Shown in pieces: positions 51,529 to 61,720 of a stretch of DNA of 64,000 nt (its first letter is position 1; each line of letters starts with the position of its first letter). Under the pieces are notes generated by a model. It saw only the letters and a list, made by a program, of their open reading frames with translations, searched no databases and was not told the origin of the DNA. This DNA is from Glaciecola petra (GTDB lineage: Bacteria; Pseudomonadota; Gammaproteobacteria; Enterobacterales; Alteromonadaceae): NCBI RefSeq assembly GCF_031846345.1, contig NZ_JAVRHX010000008.1, positions 1 to 64,000 of the forward strand, given 5' to 3'. A program made the translations under genes and the position numbers.

Positions 51529-52056
51529 TTATTGTTTACCTGTTTGTTGCATGTTATTTCTCATTAGGGTCAAAGTATGTTTTATGATTTCAGAAATAGC
51601 CTGCAATAACATGCTAATTGAAAATACTAACAAAAATGATTTCAACACATAAGTAAAAGGCAAGCCACCGGCTTCTCGAGACCCCTCAAAAACTGACCAT
51701 GATTCGGCGACATAATGCCAGCAAATTAGGCTTATGTAGGCACTCACTGGCAACATAAAAAGAATGCATCCGGCTAAATTTAAACAAGTTTGTTTAGTTG
51801 CCGACATTTTCCGATAAAAAACATCGACCCGCACATGACCATCTTGTTGATAAGTAAAAGCGCTTCCAAGCAAAAAAACAGCAGCGTGCAAGTAAGTGAC
51901 AGATTCTTGCATAGCAATCCAGCCTACATTGAATCCATAGCGCAACACGACAATGGCAAAGGTGATAATGGCCATTAGAATGGTCGCATAGGCAATAAAC
52001 TTGCCCATGCTAGCATTGAATTTATCTATGATTTGGCTGGCTTGACTTAACACCAA
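51529..52056 (-). CDS. TRAP transporter small permease (DctQ)
   Basis: This 175-residue protein has four membrane segments. The pattern VLRYGFNVGWIAMQESVTYLHAAVFLLGSAFTYQQDGHVRVDVFY contains the DctQ hallmarks: a Trp-x-x-Glu pair in helix 2 and HVRVDV after it. The start is a TTG at 52056 or the next codon, GTG at 52053. It lies 7 nt after fklB, so fklB-dctQ-dctM-dctP may be one transcript. Confidence 0.92.
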   Translation of the reverse strand: MVLSQASQIIDKFNASMGKFIAYATILMAIITFAIVVLRYGFNVGWIAMQESVTYLHAAVFLLGSAFTYQQDGHVRVDVFYRKMSATKQTCLNLAGCILFMLPVSAYISLICWHYVAESWSVFEGSREAGGLPFTYVLKSFLLVFSISMLLQAISEIIKHTLTLMRNNMQQTGKQ

Positions 52057-52063
52057 CGGGTCT

Positions 52064-52684
52064 CTAACCCAATATATCTAATAATTCGACATCAAACACT
52101 AGTGTGTTATATGGCCCAATTGCGCCACCAGCACCGCGTTCACCGTAAGCTAAATCATGTGGAATGACTAAACGCAATTTGTCGCCTACAGACATAAGCT
52201 GCAAAGCTTCTGTCCAGCCTTTTATCACGCCATTTACTGGAAACTCTGCTGGTTCACCGCGATCATAACTGCTATCAAACACAGTGCCGTCTATTAAAGT
52301 ACCATGGTAATGCACACGCACAGTCGCTTCTGCGCTTGGAGTAGCGCCATCGCCTTTATTCACAACTTCGTACTGTAAACCCGACTCAGTGACGGTTACG
52401 CTTTCTTTTTTAGCATTCTCTGAAAGGAAAGCTTCTCCAGCTTCAATAACACCTGCAGATTGTTCTTGCTTGGCCGCTTCCATTCTGCTTTGAATTTCCA
52501 TAAATGCAGCTCGTAAGTCATCATTACTTACACTTGGGGCCTCACCTTCAAATCCGTGTTTAACGCCTTCCATCACTATGCTAACATCCAAGCCTTCGAA
52601 TGGATTAGACGCTAACTGTTGCCCCATTTGGTGGCCAATGCCATAACTAGCGCGTTCTTCTGTAGTTGTGTAAGTTTTAGACAC
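52064..52684 (-). CDS. fklB: FKBP-type peptidyl-prolyl isomerase (FklB/FKBP22-like)
   Basis: This 206-residue protein has an N-terminal helical dimerisation region (YGIGHQMGQQLASNPFEGLD, about residues 14-33) and a C-terminal FKBP domain (about 95-206) with VRVHYHGTLIDGTVFDSSYDRGEP, FPVNGVIKGWTEALQLM and IPHDLAYGERGAGGAIGPYNTLVFDVELL. These include the aromatic residues of the proline pocket. No signal peptide, so it is cytoplasmic. The start is a GTG with GGAG upstream. It is divergent from ppc. Confidence 0.94.
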   Translation of the reverse strand: MSKTYTTTEERASYGIGHQMGQQLASNPFEGLDVSIVMEGVKHGFEGEAPSVSNDDLRAAFMEIQSRMEAAKQEQSAGVIEAGEAFLSENAKKESVTVTESGLQYEVVNKGDGATPSAEATVRVHYHGTLIDGTVFDSSYDRGEPAEFPVNGVIKGWTEALQLMSVGDKLRLVIPHDLAYGERGAGGAIGPYNTLVFDVELLDILG

Positions 52685-52919
52685 ATTTTCTCCGTTTGAT
52701 TTTCAATAGTAAAAACATGATCATAACACAGTAAATACTGTTTCTTCACGTAGTTTACTTAAGTTATAATCAGAAATGGTAGCTTATAGAATTAAAGTGT
52801 TAGACATAAGACACAACGCCTTATATCTTGTCAGTAAAAATAACCTTTGGTCTTATATCACAGTCCTTAAACACCCTTTGGTTTTGGCCTTCAACTCTAC
52901 AAAAAAGCGAACTTTTATC

Positions 52920-55538
52920 ATGAACAAAGCATTGGTCGAGCAATTAAAAGAAAACGTTAAATATTTTGGCGCGACGCTTGGTGAAACCATCAAAGACGAG
53001 CTGGGCAATGATTGGTTAGAAAAAATAGAACAAATTAGACACGACGGGCGACATTCTTCAAAAGGCGAGAGTGAAAGTACAGAGCGATTATCAGCTAGCT
53101 TAGCGGAGCTAGACAACAAGTCACTATTAACTATTGCAAGAGCATTTGCACAGTTTTTAAATCTTGCCAACATCGCTGAACAAGAATTTAATATTGCACT
53201 TAATCAAAATGCCACGCTAGATAACCAATTGAACAATCTGCACCTAGATATAGATGCAGTTAAAGACAAAAGCGCCGTGTTAGAAGCCATAGATAAGTTA
53301 CACATTGACTTAGTTTTAACCGCTCACCCAACTGAAGTCACCAGAAGAACCAACATTCACAAACACCGAGAATTAGCGAATCAATTACAAAAACTGAATG
53401 GCAAAGGCCTAAGTGATGTTGAGTCACGTGCCGCAAAACAACGCATTGCGGACTTAATAAGCCAAGCGTGGCATACAGAAGAAATAAGATCTGTGCGTCC
53501 GACACCTGTTGATGAAGCTCGCTGGGGATTTTCGGTGATTGAAAATTCCTTATGGGAAGCTGTGCCTGATTTCCTCAGAGATCTTGAAGATTACTTACAA
53601 CACAACTATTCAAAAGACTTGCCTCACGATGCAAAACCAGTACAAATAAGTTCTTGGATGGGCGGAGACCGCGATGGAAACCCATTTGTTACTGCTAAAG
53701 TAACACAAGAGGTTTTGTTACGCGCAAGACGCAGAGCAGCCAAACTATTTTTAGAAGATTTGAATAAACTCTACATTGAGTTGTCAATGAACGACTGCAA
53801 CGATTACCTAAGAGAACTTGTTGGTGATGCGCGTGAACCATACCGCGCCATACTGAGGCCGCTTATCCAAAAATTGGAACTGACCTTTGAAGGGCGAAGT
53901 GATGAATCTGAATGGATCCAATGCAATAGCGAACTTCAACAACCCCTGCTCGATTGCTACCGGTCTTTGGTCGATTGTGGTATGAAAGTCATCTCAAATG
54001 GTGCGCTACTCGATACTATTCGACGCTCGCATTGTTTTGGCATCAATTTATTGAAGTTGGATGTCAGACAAGACTCCCAGCGCCACACCGATGTGTTAAG
54101 TGAGTTGACACAATATCTCGATATGGGTGATTACGCGCAATGGAGTGAAGAAAAAAAGCAAAGGTTTTTGTTAGAGGAATTGCAATCCAAACGCCCTCTT
54201 ATTCCTACACATTGGACACCTTCAGATGAGGTACAAGAAGTACTAGATACCTGCAATGTTATTGCGAATAATAGCCAAGCTGGTTTTGGTATTTATATAA
54301 TATCAATGGCAAGTGAAGCATCTGACGTATTAGCCGTGCAACTATTATTACAAGAAGCCGGTGTTGATTGGCCTATGCCGGTTGCACCGCTTTTTGAAAC
54401 CTTGGACGATTTAAACAATTCACCCGAGGTAATGGACAAGCTGCTCAATATTGATTGGTACCTCAATTACATACAGGGCCAACAATACGTGATGATTGGC
54501 TATTCAGATTCAGCCAAAGATGCTGGCTCTATTGCTGCTGGTTGGGCACAATACCAAGCTCAAGAAGCACTTGTTGCAATAACCGATAAAAAATCCTTAA
54601 AACTAACACTTTTCCACGGCCGAGGCGGCACTATTGGACGGGGTGGTTTACCTGCTAAAGCTGCCATACATTCGCAACCGCCTGGCTCACTTGATGGTGG
54701 TTTTAGGGTCACTGAACAAGGCGAAACCATACGCTATAAATTTGGTATGCCTCAGTTAGCCAAAAGAAGCCTGTCGTTATATACCACGGCTGTGTTAGAA
54801 GCGATGCTTTTACCACCACCTGAACCCAAACCACAATGGCGCGAAATAATTGGTGAAATGGCCAATAAAGGCCGTGATAACTACCGTCATACTGTGCGCA
54901 AAGACCCTGATTTTGTGCCTTATTTTAGAGTCGCTACGCCTGAACAAGAATTAGGTAAATTGCCTCTAGGTAGTCGTCCCGCAAAAAGAAACCCAAAAGG
55001 TGGCATTGAAAGCCTGCGGGCCATACCGTGGATATTTGCTTGGGCACAAACACGCCTAGTACTGCCATCATGGTTGGGAGTTATGCGTGCTATCGACGAG
55101 GTTAATTCAGCAGAAAACCAACAAACTGTGCAACAAATGATTGAACAATGGCCATTTTTTGCTTCTCGCTTATCTATGTTAGACATGGTTTTCCAAAAGG
55201 CTGACCCTAAAGTGAGTGAGGCATACGATAAGCGCTTGGTGCCAGATTCTTTGGCTCACTTTGGTGAAGCCTTACGCAATGAACTTAGCGCTTCAATGCA
55301 AAGCTTGTTGCAAATAACTGGGCATGAACACATGATGGAAGATGATCCAAACGCCAGAAACTCAATGCAAATTAGAGCAGGTTACTTGCAGCCATTACAT
55401 TATTTGCAAATAGAACTCCTAGATCGCATCAGAAAAGCTGAAGCGTCTTCCTATAAAGACGATGATAAAGCGGTGCTAGAAAGAGCCATGATGGTAGCAA
55501 TAACCGGTATTGCCATAGGTATGCGCAATACCGGTTAA
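52920..55538 (+). CDS. ppc: phosphoenolpyruvate carboxylase
   Basis: Ppc makes oxaloacetate from phosphoenolpyruvate and bicarbonate, refilling the TCA cycle. The catalytic histidine is in VLTAHPTEVTRRT (His136); other blocks are SSWMGGDRDGNPFVTAKVT, VMIGYSDSAKDAG, LFHGRGGTIGRGG and the C-terminal MRNTG. The frame extends 48 codons upstream, but that part does not resemble the family. The ATG at 52920 gives the usual N-terminus and 872 residues. The TrmH-family gene follows 18 nt downstream. Confidence 0.96.
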   Translation: MNKALVEQLKENVKYFGATLGETIKDELGNDWLEKIEQIRHDGRHSSKGESESTERLSASLAELDNKSLLTIARAFAQFLNLANIAEQEFNIALNQNATLDNQLNNLHLDIDAVKDKSAVLEAIDKLHIDLVLTAHPTEVTRRTNIHKHRELANQLQKLNGKGLSDVESRAAKQRIADLISQAWHTEEIRSVRPTPVDEARWGFSVIENSLWEAVPDFLRDLEDYLQHNYSKDLPHDAKPVQISSWMGGDRDGNPFVTAKVTQEVLLRARRRAAKLFLEDLNKLYIELSMNDCNDYLRELVGDAREPYRAILRPLIQKLELTFEGRSDESEWIQCNSELQQPLLDCYRSLVDCGMKVISNGALLDTIRRSHCFGINLLKLDVRQDSQRHTDVLSELTQYLDMGDYAQWSEEKKQRFLLEELQSKRPLIPTHWTPSDEVQEVLDTCNVIANNSQAGFGIYIISMASEASDVLAVQLLLQEAGVDWPMPVAPLFETLDDLNNSPEVMDKLLNIDWYLNYIQGQQYVMIGYSDSAKDAGSIAAGWAQYQAQEALVAITDKKSLKLTLFHGRGGTIGRGGLPAKAAIHSQPPGSLDGGFRVTEQGETIRYKFGMPQLAKRSLSLYTTAVLEAMLLPPPEPKPQWREIIGEMANKGRDNYRHTVRKDPDFVPYFRVATPEQELGKLPLGSRPAKRNPKGGIESLRAIPWIFAWAQTRLVLPSWLGVMRAIDEVNSAENQQTVQQMIEQWPFFASRLSMLDMVFQKADPKVSEAYDKRLVPDSLAHFGEALRNELSASMQSLLQITGHEHMMEDDPNARNSMQIRAGYLQPLHYLQIELLDRIRKAEASSYKDDDKAVLERAMMVAITGIAIGMRNTG

Positions 55539-55556
55539 TAGCCTTATAGGAAGCAA

Positions 55557-56072
55557 ATGATGTCAGCAGACCGAGCCGTAACTGCACCTAAGATAGGACT
55601 TATCAATCCCAAATCTGCCAGTAACGTCGCGGTCATTCTGCGTGCTGCAGCATGTTTTGGACTTGATGAAATAGTGTATACCGGTAAACGTTACGAGTAT
55701 GCAAAAGGCTTCCAAGAAGATACTAAAAAACTTCGAAATTCAATTCCACTATCAGCCGTTGATGATATTTTTAGTAATATCCCGAAAGATTTTGTCAGCG
55801 TCGCTGTTGAACTAACAGAAGGCGCTTGCCCTTTGCCTGAGTTTGCGCATCCAGAAAAAGCATTTTACATTTTAGGACCAGAGGATGGGTCTATTCCTAT
55901 GGCATGCATAAAAAAATGTGAGCATGTTGTGTATATTCCAACTCAAAGCAGTATGAACCTAGCCGTCACTGCTAATGTTGTTTTGTACGATCGTTTAGCA
56001 AAATCTAACTATGAAAAAGGCAATGATTTAATAAAAGCCAGCAGAGATAGAAATAACAACACATCGATTTGA
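55557..56072 (+). CDS. TrmH-family (SPOUT) RNA methyltransferase
   Basis: This 171-residue SPOUT methyltransferase has motif 1 NPKSASNVAVILRAAACFG (residues ~18-36), motif 2 FYILGPEDGSIP and motif 3 VYIPTQSSMNLAVTANVVLYDRL, which form the knotted SAM site. The arginine after NVAVILR is the usual RNA-contacting residue. The short length means no extra RNA-binding domain, as in TrmL/YibK, but the residue pattern differs, so the target RNA is unknown. Probably cotranscribed with ppc. Confidence 0.87.
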   Translation: MMSADRAVTAPKIGLINPKSASNVAVILRAAACFGLDEIVYTGKRYEYAKGFQEDTKKLRNSIPLSAVDDIFSNIPKDFVSVAVELTEGACPLPEFAHPEKAFYILGPEDGSIPMACIKKCEHVVYIPTQSSMNLAVTANVVLYDRLAKSNYEKGNDLIKASRDRNNNTSI

Positions 56073-56144
56073 CACATTCGAGTGCAAAATAGTCAATGGC
56101 TTCTGGTAAAAATTAGGCCAAGCAATAGGTAAAAATTTGCAAAA

Positions 56145-56174
56145 AAAAAAACACCCCTTGAGGGGTGTTTTTTT
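56145..56174. terminator. bidirectional rho-independent terminator
   Basis: The core stem CACCCC/GGGGTG with loop TTGA, extended by long A/T runs, lies between the convergent methyltransferase and mdh genes. T-runs occur on both strands. Confidence 0.92.
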
Positions 56175-56200
56175 AAACGTAACAGTAAAACTGAAAGGGG

Positions 56201-57139
56201 CTACTTATTGACAAACTCAACACCAAGCTGAATATCACCGCGTAAACCATCTAACATTTCGTTTTTGGCATTTTCTTCAAATGCACTTAATTCACCATAA
56301 GTGAGTATTTCTTCAACGCCATTTTTGCCTAAACGCACTGGATGAGCAAAAAACGCTGCGTCTTCAGAACCATCAACTTGCACATAAGTATATTCGACCA
56401 CTTCTTCACCCGATAAGGCTTTCACGAGAGACAAACAGAAACGCGCTGCTGCTTGTCCCATGCTAAGTGTTGCAGAGCCTCCACCAGCCTTCGCTTCAAC
56501 GACTTCAGTACCTGCATTTTGAATGCGCTTGGTAAGGCTCGCAATTTCATCATCAGAAAAACTTACACCTTCAACCTGTGATAACAGTGGTAAAATTGTG
56601 GTACCCGAGTGGCCACCAATAACTGGCACATGCACATCTGCCGTGCTTTTACCTTTTAACTCAGCCACAAAAGTCTCTGAGCGAATGACATCAAGAGTAG
56701 TCACGCCAAATAATTTGTTTTTGTTATACACACCTTTAGCTTTTAGCGCTTCGGCAGCTATCGCAACAGTTGTGTTAACCGGGTTAGTAATCACACCTAT
56801 ACAAGCTTCTGGGCAATTATCAGCACACGCATCGATCAAATTTTTAACGATACCTGCATTAATGTTAAATAAATCCGAACGATCCATACCTGGTTTTCTT
56901 GGCACACCAGCAGGAATCAAAACTACGTCACAACCAGTAAGTGCTGCGGCCAAGTCATCTTTACCAAAACCCGCAACTTTCACATCAGTTGGAATATGAC
57001 TTAAATCTACTGCAACTCCAGGCACTACTGGTGCTACGTCGTACAAAGATAACTCAGAACCTGCTGGCAATTGCGTTTTTAGCAATAGCGACAAAGCTTG
57101 GCCAATTCCACCTGCGGCGCCTAATACGGCTACTTTCAT
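56201..57139 (-). CDS. mdh: malate dehydrogenase
   Basis: Mdh interconverts malate and oxaloacetate with NAD+. The NAD motif GAAGGIGQALSLLLK (residues 7-21), substrate arginines in GVPRKPGMDRSD, TNPVN and the catalytic histidine in VIGGHSGTTILPL are present. The length of 312 residues is that of the E. coli-type dimer. The ribosome-binding site GGAG lies before the ATG. It is divergent from argR, a common gammaproteobacterial arrangement. Confidence 0.97.
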   Translation of the reverse strand: MKVAVLGAAGGIGQALSLLLKTQLPAGSELSLYDVAPVVPGVAVDLSHIPTDVKVAGFGKDDLAAALTGCDVVLIPAGVPRKPGMDRSDLFNINAGIVKNLIDACADNCPEACIGVITNPVNTTVAIAAEALKAKGVYNKNKLFGVTTLDVIRSETFVAELKGKSTADVHVPVIGGHSGTTILPLLSQVEGVSFSDDEIASLTKRIQNAGTEVVEAKAGGGSATLSMGQAAARFCLSLVKALSGEEVVEYTYVQVDGSEDAAFFAHPVRLGKNGVEEILTYGELSAFEENAKNEMLDGLRGDIQLGVEFVNK

Positions 57140-57317
57140 AGGGTTTTCTCCTGAAACAGATTGATAAATGAGCGCGAAGATTAGCGGATTTATGCGAAAA
57201 TCTCAATCATCCTGTAGTCTGATAACAAAAATTTAAGGATAAAAATTGTCTTTCTAGCGCGCTTGTACCAGAATATAAACTGGCAAGGAATTGAATAATA
57301 AATAAATTATTAAAATA

Positions 57318-57782
57318 ATGACGACAAACAAACAAGATAAATTAATAAAAGCCTTCCGAGAAATTCTGAATACTGAGAGTTATGGTTCGCAGGGAGAAAT
57401 CGTAAGTGCATTGAAAAGCCTAGGATTTGACAATATTAGTCAATCCAAAGTATCAAGAATGCTCAGCAAATTTGGCGCAGTTCGCACTAGGGATGCGCGC
57501 GGCGACATGGTATATTGTTTGCCTCCAGAGCTTGGAATGCCCACCGCAAAAAGCCCGGTTAAACAATTAGTACTCGATATTGTACACAACAAAGTTATGG
57601 TGATTATTCGAACCAGTCCTGGTGCGGCTCAATTGATTGCCAGACTGCTCGACTCATTAAGTCACACAGATGGTGTGTTGGGCACAATAGCGGGTGATGA
57701 TACGATATTTATTGCACCAGCCGACATCACTAAAATCGATGACTTACGACAGCGCGTACAAGACTTATTCGATAGTGTGTGA
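57318..57782 (+). CDS. argR: arginine repressor
   Basis: ArgR represses arginine biosynthesis when arginine is bound. The winged-helix N-terminal half includes GSQGEIVSALKSLGFDNISQSKVSRMLSKFGAVRTRDARGD. The C-terminal oligomerisation and arginine-binding part includes GAAQLIARLLDSL and the segment GTIAGDDTIFI with the Asp pair contacting arginine. The length of 154 residues is standard. An AT-rich TGAAT half-site lies just upstream (57292), but the second half of an ARG box is poor. Confidence 0.96.
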   Translation: MTTNKQDKLIKAFREILNTESYGSQGEIVSALKSLGFDNISQSKVSRMLSKFGAVRTRDARGDMVYCLPPELGMPTAKSPVKQLVLDIVHNKVMVIIRTSPGAAQLIARLLDSLSHTDGVLGTIAGDDTIFIAPADITKIDDLRQRVQDLFDSV

Positions 57783-57798
57783 AAAAGCAATTTGCGGG

Positions 57799-58629
57799 TT
57801 ATTTTAAGCTTACACCATACTCGTACAATTGCTTTTTATTAATACTATAGTGCTCACTTACTACTGCGGCAGCCCGCTTGGGTGGCATGTCGACTAATAG
57901 TTGTTTAAGTAAGTCTTTAGCAGCAATAGGAATATCATCGTTATGTTTTTTAGGGCAATAAATCATTAAAACAAATTCACCTTTCTGATGACTTAAGTCA
58001 GCCTCAAGCCAATCGAGAATATCGCTTGCTTGTCCAGAAATAAAGGTTTCAAATCGTTTGCTCAACTCTTTCGCTAGTACCATTTTATGATTATTAGGCA
58101 GTTGCTCTATGCACATTTCTACGGTGCTTTTGACTCTACGTGGTGATTCATAAAATATGCAAGTCATTGCTAAACTTATACACTCTTGCAAAGCCTCAAG
58201 CTTAGCCTTTTGCTTGACAGGTAAAAAACCCTGAAATGTGAATTTATCAGTTGGTAGACCTGAGGCTGACAGTGCTGTAACTAGGGCGCAGGGCCCAGGT
58301 AAGGCAATAACATTTAGCCCTTTCTGCCGACAAGTATTGACTAAAGTATAGCCGGGATCACTAATGAGAGGCGTGCCAGCATCTGATATTAATGCAATAG
58401 AAAGGCCTTGCTTTAGTTTTTCAACCAGTGTTTGCGTGCGCTGAGCCTCATTGTGCTCATGTAAACTTATGGTGGATGTCTTTATCGAATAATGTTGAAG
58501 CAGTAAACTAGAATGACGAGTGTCTTCTGCCGCAATTAAGTCCACATGCGTCAGTATATCAATGGCTCTTGCACTGATATCTGCTAAATTTCCAATAGGT
58601 GTGGGAACTATGTATAAAATACCACTCAC
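57799..58629 (-). CDS. rsmI: 16S rRNA (cytidine(1402)-2'-O)-methyltransferase
   Basis: RsmI methylates the ribose of C1402 in the ribosomal P site. The tetrapyrrole-methylase fold begins LYIVPTPIGNLADISARAI, continues AAEDTRHS, HEHNE and the diagnostic LISDAGTPLISDPGY. The length of 276 residues is standard. The start is a GTG at 58629. Its divergent neighbour is lpoA, as in E. coli. Confidence 0.96.
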   Translation of the reverse strand: MSGILYIVPTPIGNLADISARAIDILTHVDLIAAEDTRHSSLLLQHYSIKTSTISLHEHNEAQRTQTLVEKLKQGLSIALISDAGTPLISDPGYTLVNTCRQKGLNVIALPGPCALVTALSASGLPTDKFTFQGFLPVKQKAKLEALQECISLAMTCIFYESPRRVKSTVEMCIEQLPNNHKMVLAKELSKRFETFISGQASDILDWLEADLSHQKGEFVLMIYCPKKHNDDIPIAAKDLLKQLLVDMPPKRAAAVVSEHYSINKKQLYEYGVSLK

Positions 58630-58824
58630 TAAACTTTGTCTTTTTTATAATACTTGTGTGTAGTTTACACAAACTAAAGACCAGTTTGCAGGAAATACGC
58701 TAGATATTTTAATAAAGGTAAGTAGACTAGAGCTTCTGGATTATTTCAATTGGAGAGTGCAGATTTGATCAATCGACAAGAACATACAACAACGCACTTA
58801 GTAGCGAGAGTGCTACCATCAAAT

Positions 58825-60735
58825 ATGCCTTGTATCAAATTTGCTTTATTAGCCTTTGTTGGTAGCTTTTTATTTGCCTGCGCAACACCTCAATCGCCCA
58901 TCATTCAGACTGAAAAACCCTCAATAGAAAAACCTACGATAATTATCGAAGCTGTTGATACCTTGTCAGATAGACTTCTTAACATCGAACAAGATTTCGT
59001 CAATTCAGATGATGTTTACGCGCGCAATACAGAATTACTTTCTTTAGCAGAGGAATTGCGTAGCACTGAAAACTGCATAGCGGCCAATATTATTGCCGCT
59101 AATATTGAAGCAAGCTTGGTAGATCCCTTAAATATTGTTACAACACAAGTTATAAAAACGGAATGCGTATTAGTGGCAATGGAAAAACCTGAATCGCTAG
59201 GCACCCTGAACGATTTGCAATTAGCAGAAGTGGCGAATTGGCTAGAAAACGCGGTTATTGCCAAAGAACAAGTTGGCAATATGACAAGCGATAGTCTTAA
59301 TACACGTTTAGTGCTAGCACAAGCTAAAGTGCATGGCCTGAGAGGTGAGTACGAGCAAGCCCTTGAGACAATACTAAACTTATCTGCTAACAATACCGTT
59401 ATGCAAAGCCCTGAAACGATCGCACTTTTATGGAATTGGTATTCACTTTCTTCCAGTCAAATTCAACAAAAATTGTCTGCAAATTATGACGTATTAAATG
59501 GTTTTTTAGATTTAATTCAATTAAGCCAAGACCCAAGTTTGGACGACACGCTTAGACAGAACAATATTCGAGCATGGCTACAAACACAAAGTACCCTTCC
59601 GATTGCCACGTATACTCCAAAACAAATAACTCAATATCTAGAAGTACAAAGCGGTCTAAAGCAAAAAATCGCCATATTACTGCCTTTATCAGGCCGACTG
59701 TCTGGACAAGGAAACGCAATATTACAAGGCGTTGTCACTGCCTATTTAGAAAAAAATAAATTATTAAACGTAGCAAATCATACTGAAATTGAAATTGTCG
59801 ATACAGGCTCTGATCCCCTTATAGATGAAGCGATTAATGCACAGAGCCTCGCTAAATTTGATACTATTATAGGCCCCTTATTACAGTCACACATTAGGCA
59901 AGTTAGACAATTTGAACTTATCGATAAAAAACAAATATTCCTCAATCAGAGCGATCAAAACGAGACCAATAATCCACTTGTTGCATATTTCGCCCTTTCT
60001 CCTGAACAAGAAGCTCAGCAGTTATCTCAATTAATGCGTGACCGCAATATCCAAAATCCGATTATCGTTAGTGATCAATCGAGCATGGCAAATAGAATGT
60101 CAGAAGCGTTTATTACTTCGTGGCAACAAAACCAAAAACCCGGTGCACAAAATGTACAACAAATTAGCTACACCGATAACAAAAATATGCGAATTGGCAT
60201 CACCGCTGCGCTCGACGTTCTGCAAAGCCAAAGACGTATCGAGCAAATAAATAACCTTTCGGAAGATCCAGTTTTTAGTGTTACGCGGAATCGCCGAGAT
60301 GTGGATGCATTTGTTGTTTTTGCGCGACCTGACGAAGTAGAGCTTATCAATCCAATCATAGAATCTAGCATTAGTTTATTTAGTGATGAGAAAGTATTGG
60401 TATTTGCGACTTCGTACAGTTATGACCATAAGCAAAGCAAAAACAGTCAACGTGACCTCAGGAATTTAGTTTTTATTGATATGCCGTGGGTACTTCCGGA
60501 TGGCCGCGAGACTACTCTTTCCAAGCAAATTGATGAACATTTGAATCAGCCATCAACCAGTTTCTTAAGACTGTTTGCTTTTGGTTTCGATGCCCTCAAT
60601 ATAGCCAATAATATTGTGCAATTAAACGCGTTTAATCACATACAAGTAAAAGGGTTAACCGGAACGATATCGATTAAAAAAGGACAAACACTGCAACGTT
60701 CACTGTCTGGATTAATGATTTCAGCTAGTGAATAG
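58825..60735 (+). CDS. lpoA: penicillin-binding protein activator LpoA (LppC family lipoprotein)
   Basis: LpoA is an outer-membrane lipoprotein that stimulates PBP1A. From the ATG at 58825 the signal peptide MPCIKFALLAFVGSFLFAC ends in a lipobox with Cys19. The frame is open from a TTG at 58750, and a TTG at 58765 has a GGAG ten nt upstream, so the start is not settled. The N-terminal ~240 residues are helical TPR-like. The C-terminal LppC domain begins KIAILLPLSGRLSGQGNAIL and has a periplasmic-binding-protein fold. The length (636 residues) matches LpoA. Confidence 0.92.
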   Translation: MPCIKFALLAFVGSFLFACATPQSPIIQTEKPSIEKPTIIIEAVDTLSDRLLNIEQDFVNSDDVYARNTELLSLAEELRSTENCIAANIIAANIEASLVDPLNIVTTQVIKTECVLVAMEKPESLGTLNDLQLAEVANWLENAVIAKEQVGNMTSDSLNTRLVLAQAKVHGLRGEYEQALETILNLSANNTVMQSPETIALLWNWYSLSSSQIQQKLSANYDVLNGFLDLIQLSQDPSLDDTLRQNNIRAWLQTQSTLPIATYTPKQITQYLEVQSGLKQKIAILLPLSGRLSGQGNAILQGVVTAYLEKNKLLNVANHTEIEIVDTGSDPLIDEAINAQSLAKFDTIIGPLLQSHIRQVRQFELIDKKQIFLNQSDQNETNNPLVAYFALSPEQEAQQLSQLMRDRNIQNPIIVSDQSSMANRMSEAFITSWQQNQKPGAQNVQQISYTDNKNMRIGITAALDVLQSQRRIEQINNLSEDPVFSVTRNRRDVDAFVVFARPDEVELINPIIESSISLFSDEKVLVFATSYSYDHKQSKNSQRDLRNLVFIDMPWVLPDGRETTLSKQIDEHLNQPSTSFLRLFAFGFDALNIANNIVQLNAFNHIQVKGLTGTISIKKGQTLQRSLSGLMISASE

Positions 60736-61087
60736 TCTATGTTTGAACACATCAAAAACATTAGGCGATGATGCAGAAAAGCGCGCCAAAGCTTTTTTAC
60801 TAGCAGAAGGCTTGGAATTTATAGAACAAAACTTCCGTGTAAAAGTGGGTGAGATTGACTTAATTTTTAAACAACAGAACCAATGGGTGTTTGTAGAGGT
60901 CAAATATAGGTCGAATGCTGAACATGGCGTAGCCGCAGAATACTTTACGCCAAGCAAACGCAGTAAAATGAATCGAGCAATAATGTGCTATTTACAGCAA
61001 CATAATTTAAACTTACACCATACAAGCTTACGCATAGACGTAATTGCCATAGACGATAAAAAATTAACTTGGCTAAAAAATGTTTAA
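60728..61087 (+). CDS. yraN: UPF0102 family protein YraN
   Basis: This 119-residue protein has a predicted endonuclease-like fold. The UPF0102 blocks are LGDDAEKRAKAFLLAEGLEFIEQNFR, GEIDLIFK and FVEVKYR, which place the Glu, Asp and Glu-x-Lys of a PD-(D/E)xK-like site. No activity is established. The likely start, a GTG at 60728, overlaps the lpoA end by 8 nt; a TTG at 60743 is an alternative. Confidence 0.92.
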   Translation: MNSLCLNTSKTLGDDAEKRAKAFLLAEGLEFIEQNFRVKVGEIDLIFKQQNQWVFVEVKYRSNAEHGVAAEYFTPSKRSKMNRAIMCYLQQHNLNLHHTSLRIDVIAIDDKKLTWLKNV

Positions 61088-61120
61088 CAAGCCACAAGCA
61101 CCAGGCAGAGAATTTAAAGT

Positions 61121-61714
61121 ATGCTAGAAAATATTAAAAAGAACTTCACTGAGAGCATTCAAACCAAAATTGCGGCTGCAGAAGCATTGCCTGAATCAAT
61201 TGAAAAAGGCGCAAAAATGATGATTGAAGCACTCATCAGAGGCAATAAAATATTGTCCTGTGGTAACGGTGGTTCAGCGGGGGATGCGCAACATTTTTCT
61301 TCAGAATTATTAAATAGATACGAACGTAATCGACCATCTTTGCCGGCAATGGCACTCACCACCGATAGTTCGACTATCACTTCCATTGCCAATGATTTTT
61401 CTTATGATGAGGTATTTTCAAAGCAGGTCAAAGCCTTAGGGCAAGCAGGCGATATTTTACTGGCTATTTCTACCAGTGGTAATTCCGCTAATGTCATCAA
61501 TGCAATGCAAGCAGCTCTCACCAGAGACATGACTATTGTAGCTCTTACCGGAAAGGATGGTGGAGAAATGGCAGGCTTTTTAGGCGAAAATGATGTAGAA
61601 ATTAGGGTGCCTTCATCTCGTACAGCCCGCATTCAAGAAGTACATTTGCTAGTTATTCATAATTTATGCGAAAGTATCGACAATGCATTATTCCCTATAT
61701 CCCATGGAGACTAG
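61121..61714 (+). CDS. diaA: DnaA initiator-associating protein DiaA (SIS domain)
   Basis: DiaA binds DnaA as a tetramer and helps timely replication initiation. The 197-residue SIS-domain protein has KILSCGNGGSAGDAQHFSSELLNRYERNRPSLPA and LAISTSGNSANVINAM. The close relative GmhA (sedoheptulose-7-phosphate isomerase) has the same fold, but the position between yraN and dolP supports DiaA. Confidence 0.93.
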   Translation: MLENIKKNFTESIQTKIAAAEALPESIEKGAKMMIEALIRGNKILSCGNGGSAGDAQHFSSELLNRYERNRPSLPAMALTTDSSTITSIANDFSYDEVFSKQVKALGQAGDILLAISTSGNSANVINAMQAALTRDMTIVALTGKDGGEMAGFLGENDVEIRVPSSRTARIQEVHLLVIHNLCESIDNALFPISHGD

Positions 61715-61720
61715 CGAAAT

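Noticed and set aside
57291..57308. ARG box upstream of argR
   Set aside because: Only one half (TGAAT) matches; the other half is poor, so autoregulation by ArgR is not supported by sequence alone.
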